In this document: one piece after another, positions 62,001-64,000 of the stretch
Numbering within the stretch: position 1 is the first letter of the stretch
How the letters are laid out: each line of letters starts with the position of its first letter
Source: Chamaecrista fasciculata
Lineage: Eukaryota; Streptophyta; Magnoliopsida; Fabales; Fabaceae
Assembly (NCBI GenBank): GCA_003254925.1
Contig: QANZ01005350.1
Location: forward strand, 54,844-118,843
Direction: 5' to 3'
Length of the DNA: 64,000 nucleotides
Translations under genes and position numbers: made by a program
Notes under the pieces: generated by a model
Seen by the model: only the letters and a program-made list of their open reading frames with translations
Told to the model about the DNA's origin: nothing
Database searches by the model: none

Positions 62001-62268
62001 GCTCTGTTTTCAGGCGAGACTCCCTCTCCCGAAGCTCCTCCACGAGACGGAGGAGCTCGGTGACGTCGGGAGGGCGTGGCTGGACCTGAGCGGAGGAGCG
62101 CGGGAAGTAGACGCCGAATGAGCGGGAGAATGCAGACTTGTGAGAGCTTTTGTTACCGGCGGTGGCGGGAGGTGGCGGCGGCGGAGACGGCGGAGTGTGG
62201 TGTTTAGAATGATGAGGGGAAGGGGATTTCTGGAGCCCCATGGCGAGACGAACCTTGCCAGCTACCAT
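59015..62268 (-). CDS. CHUP1-like / IPGA1-type coiled-coil, proline-rich protein, 636 aa, 6 exons
   Basis: Minus-strand exons: 61045-62268, 60531-60662, 60251-60432, 60036-60147, 59353-59487 and 59015-59140, with the frame intact. From the N-terminus: MVAGKVRLAMG with basic Ser/Pro-rich stretch; coiled coil at ~66-170 (ELLRLVEELRERESRLKTELL, KALEEKIEELQK); acidic Ser-rich linker; proline runs at ~318-352 (KPPPPPPPPMPP, APPPPPPPPPLKGKK), profilin- or SH3-type ligands; then the conserved CHUP1 C-terminal domain (VVEFYHSLMRRD, ETQGDFIRFL, FVKWLDDELSYLVDERAVLKHF, REAAFGY, LEHGVYNISRMRE, VDWMLDSGY, FAGGFDVETM). It lacks the N-terminal hydrophobic chloroplast anchor of CHUP1 itself and is closest to At4g18570, which I recall as IPGA1, a microtubule-associated regulator of anisotropic cell growth. 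A cytoskeletal role is therefore likely and chloroplast positioning unlikely. The gene ends in a Cys/His-rich tail. Confidence 0.92.
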
Positions 62269-62708
62269 TGAGGAAGTGGAGTGTTAATTAGTGTATAAGG
62301 GTAGAGTGTAGTTTAGGGTCCTCTAGTTTTTGATCTCATAGGGGTGAAACAGAACAAAGACGTCCTTGTCTGTGTATCTGTCAAGTATAGCAAGTAGGAA
62401 GGGAAAGAGAGAAACAAAATGAACAAGTAAATGAAGGAAATAGAAGGAGAAGAAGAAGAAGAGAGGGCACAAATGACGAGAAACGGTCTTGTTTTGTTCT
62501 GTTATTGCTTCAGCTTTGAACGGACGGACAGGCGAAACCGGCTAGTAAGGGCACTAAACAGTAAAGAAAGTTTGATTTATTACAAAGAGAGGAAGATTTA
62601 AGGAACCGCATGGAACCAAGACCAAGACCAACCCACTTTATTATTATTACTTTATATATTTTTTTTGTTCGAGTTCCAACGGTTCTTTTTGTTTCATCAA
62701 TTATTTCG
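62269..62708. other. CHUP1-like promoter and leader
   Basis: The 5' flank of the minus-strand gene, with purine-rich 'gaagaagaag' near 62440-62465 that reads as a CT-rich leader on the gene strand. No other gene. Confidence 0.45.
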
Positions 62709-63597
62709 GTGTAAACTAATAATTTGGTCCTTCGAATATTATTGAATTGACAATTTAGTCTTTGAAAGATTCAAATACAAACTCAGTACTTACAAGATTA
62801 AAATGATATACTGAAAACTATAAAGCTGGATAAGTATAAATCTAACCTTGAGTTCATAGTTGAGATGATTCCTGGATGCTTTGGGACGCCGGAATCTGCA
62901 GACTAGAAAGCACAAGGGGTTTCCTGTGTTTCTTCTCTAATGCTTAAGTTAGTGGACTATAGAAAGATAATGAGTTTTTTATATGAGAGAGAGTGAAGTT
63001 ACCTCAAAATGGTTTGTGCATGAGTATTTATACTTCCCCCTTTTCCCCCATAAGTACGAGGTTCATTATGGGAAAGTTGGGGGTGCGTAGGAGATTCTGC
63101 CCGGCACGTAGCTTGATGTCACATCTGACTTGTCAAGGTTTGACAGCTATCATCTGAATAGTGCAGTGGGAGCTTTCTCCTATTTAACGGAGATGGGTAA
63201 TAGCTGCTTCTCACTTTGTCACTATGGGCGTGGGGCCCTTTGGTAATTTTGCATGCGTACTTTTGGTGGAAAGTAAATTGTGACCGACGTGACCTTGCCT
63301 TGTCACGTGGCCTTGAGAATCCTTACATTGATGGGCGCCCGTTATCCTAGTGGGTTTTTCTAGATGTTGGGCGTTTATGGATAAGAGTGATTACCTTTTA
63401 TCCTTTATTTATTTAAAGGGTGTATATCATATATTATTTAATCTTTAAAATATTAATACGACATACTACTTTGTCCATAAAAAATTATTGATAAATATAC
63501 TATTTTGATCTTATAAAGATTAAATTGTGTATTTTAATCTTTTAGAGACCGAACTGTCAGCTCAGTTATCGTTCAGGGACTAAATTTTAGTTTTCTC
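62709..63597. repeat. Split foldback repeat around a different insert
   Basis: The left arm 62709-62815 (aactaataatttggtccttc, then aattgacaatttagtctttg, agattcaaatacaaa) pairs with the inverted right arm 63440-63597 (aactaaaatttagtccctga, then gctgacagttcggtctctaa, agattaaaatacaca). The ~600 bp between them differs in composition from both arms, so an element appears to have inserted into an older foldback repeat. Confidence 0.45.
62827..63385 (-). mobile_element. LTR-like block (fossil), possibly a solo LTR
   Basis: GC-richer than the arms. TGGATAAG occurs at both edges (62827-62834 and 63378-63385), a possible target duplication. On the minus strand, AAGTATAAATACTCATGC near 63020-63036 resembles an LTR promoter followed by a leader. 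No coding part and no canonical TG...CA ends were seen, so family and identity are uncertain. It could instead be a fragment of a larger DNA element. Confidence 0.25.
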
Positions 63598-64000
63598 ATT
63601 ATTTTATAATAAATTAATAATCTAATTTTGAAAAATAACTAAAATGCATTTGACTCCCATAACATTTAGGTAGAGGACATAAATACTTATAAGTATCAAA
63701 AGTTAATAACTAAATTTTTTGAATTTTTAATTTTAATCACTTTAAGCCTCATTTGTATGAAAAGTTGACAAATATGTACTTTTAACTTTTAAATAAATTA
63801 ACAAACGCAATTACTAAATTTTTAATTTTAGTCCCTTAATATCCTTAAATTTTCTTTTATTTTTTTTAAGTTTAGAGATTGTCTTTGAATTTATTCAAAA
63901 ACTTAGACGATTTATCATCTTGTTTATCAAGTTATAAAACTCTCTGAAGTGATCAAAATTAAAAACTTAAAAGATTTATCTATAGATGTTTATATATTTA
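63598..64000. other. AT-rich end of window
   Basis: Eroded 'tagtccctt' and 'ttagagattgtc' words suggest further decayed foldback sequence. No gene recognised. Confidence 0.4.

Noticed and set aside
61029-62121. Several plus-strand frames
   Set aside because: Antisense of the large first exon of the CHUP1-like gene, open because of its GC-rich, proline-coding sequence.
1-64000. Gene cluster for a specialised metabolite or a novel multi-gene system
   Set aside because: The genes have unrelated functions, mixed strands and separate promoters; nothing suggests a joint pathway.

Overview
This is a stretch of a flowering-plant nuclear genome, almost certainly a core eudicot and probably a rosid. 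The evidence is AT-rich intergenic DNA, GT-AG introns, two eukaryotic tRNA genes, plant-only protein families (HIPP, DUF538, TBL, CHUP1-like) and many small DNA transposons. The species cannot be read from the sequence. Single Ns (11508, 23723, 36919) and a 109-base N run (31768-31876) show a draft scaffold.

Layout. 1.6-3.9 kb (-): a three-exon heavy-metal-associated isoprenylated protein. 5.3-5.9 kb: a foldback transposon. 6.9-7.3 kb (+): a one-exon DUF538 protein. 8.1-8.6 kb (-): a small zinc protein matching only the C-terminal domain of YVH1/DUSP12. 11.4-11.8 kb: a 5' fragment of a Copia LTR retrotransposon. 14.6-17.5 kb (+): a bHLH factor like bHLH51. 18.6 kb: tRNA-Gly. 22.3-26.3 kb (+): an armadillo-repeat protein with two related MITEs in its intron. 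29.4-29.9 kb: a MULE-type foldback element with a perfect 9-bp target duplication. 30.4-31.6 kb (-): the RNA-binding protein UBA2C. 33.5-34.9 kb: two MITEs flanking a broken TBL gene fragment. 35.3-42.5 kb (+): a 13-exon UPF0052/CofD-family gene (MEE18-like). 44.3-45.4 kb (+): a papain-type protease. 45.6 kb: tRNA-Ala. 45.9 kb: a Stowaway MITE. 50.8-54.3 kb (+): a TBL37/38-like O-acetyltransferase. 55.5-57.4 kb (-): a plastid-targeted Lin0512-family protein. 59.0-62.3 kb (-): a CHUP1-like/IPGA1-type cytoskeletal protein. 62.7-63.6 kb: a foldback repeat holding an LTR-like block.

The genes are independent plant transcription units, not an operon. The order CofD-family gene, papain protease, TBL matches, from memory, Arabidopsis At2g34090-At2g34080-At2g34070, which supports all three names. 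I found no new multi-gene system. The most novel material is: two bacterial-type proteins of unknown role in plants (CofD-like and Lin0512); a phosphatase-free YVH1 zinc module whose N-terminus was altered by a 48-bp tandem duplication; a foldback transposon with coding-like arms; a dyad-repeat cluster upstream of the Lin0512 gene; and a UBA2C stop codon lying next to a splice donor.
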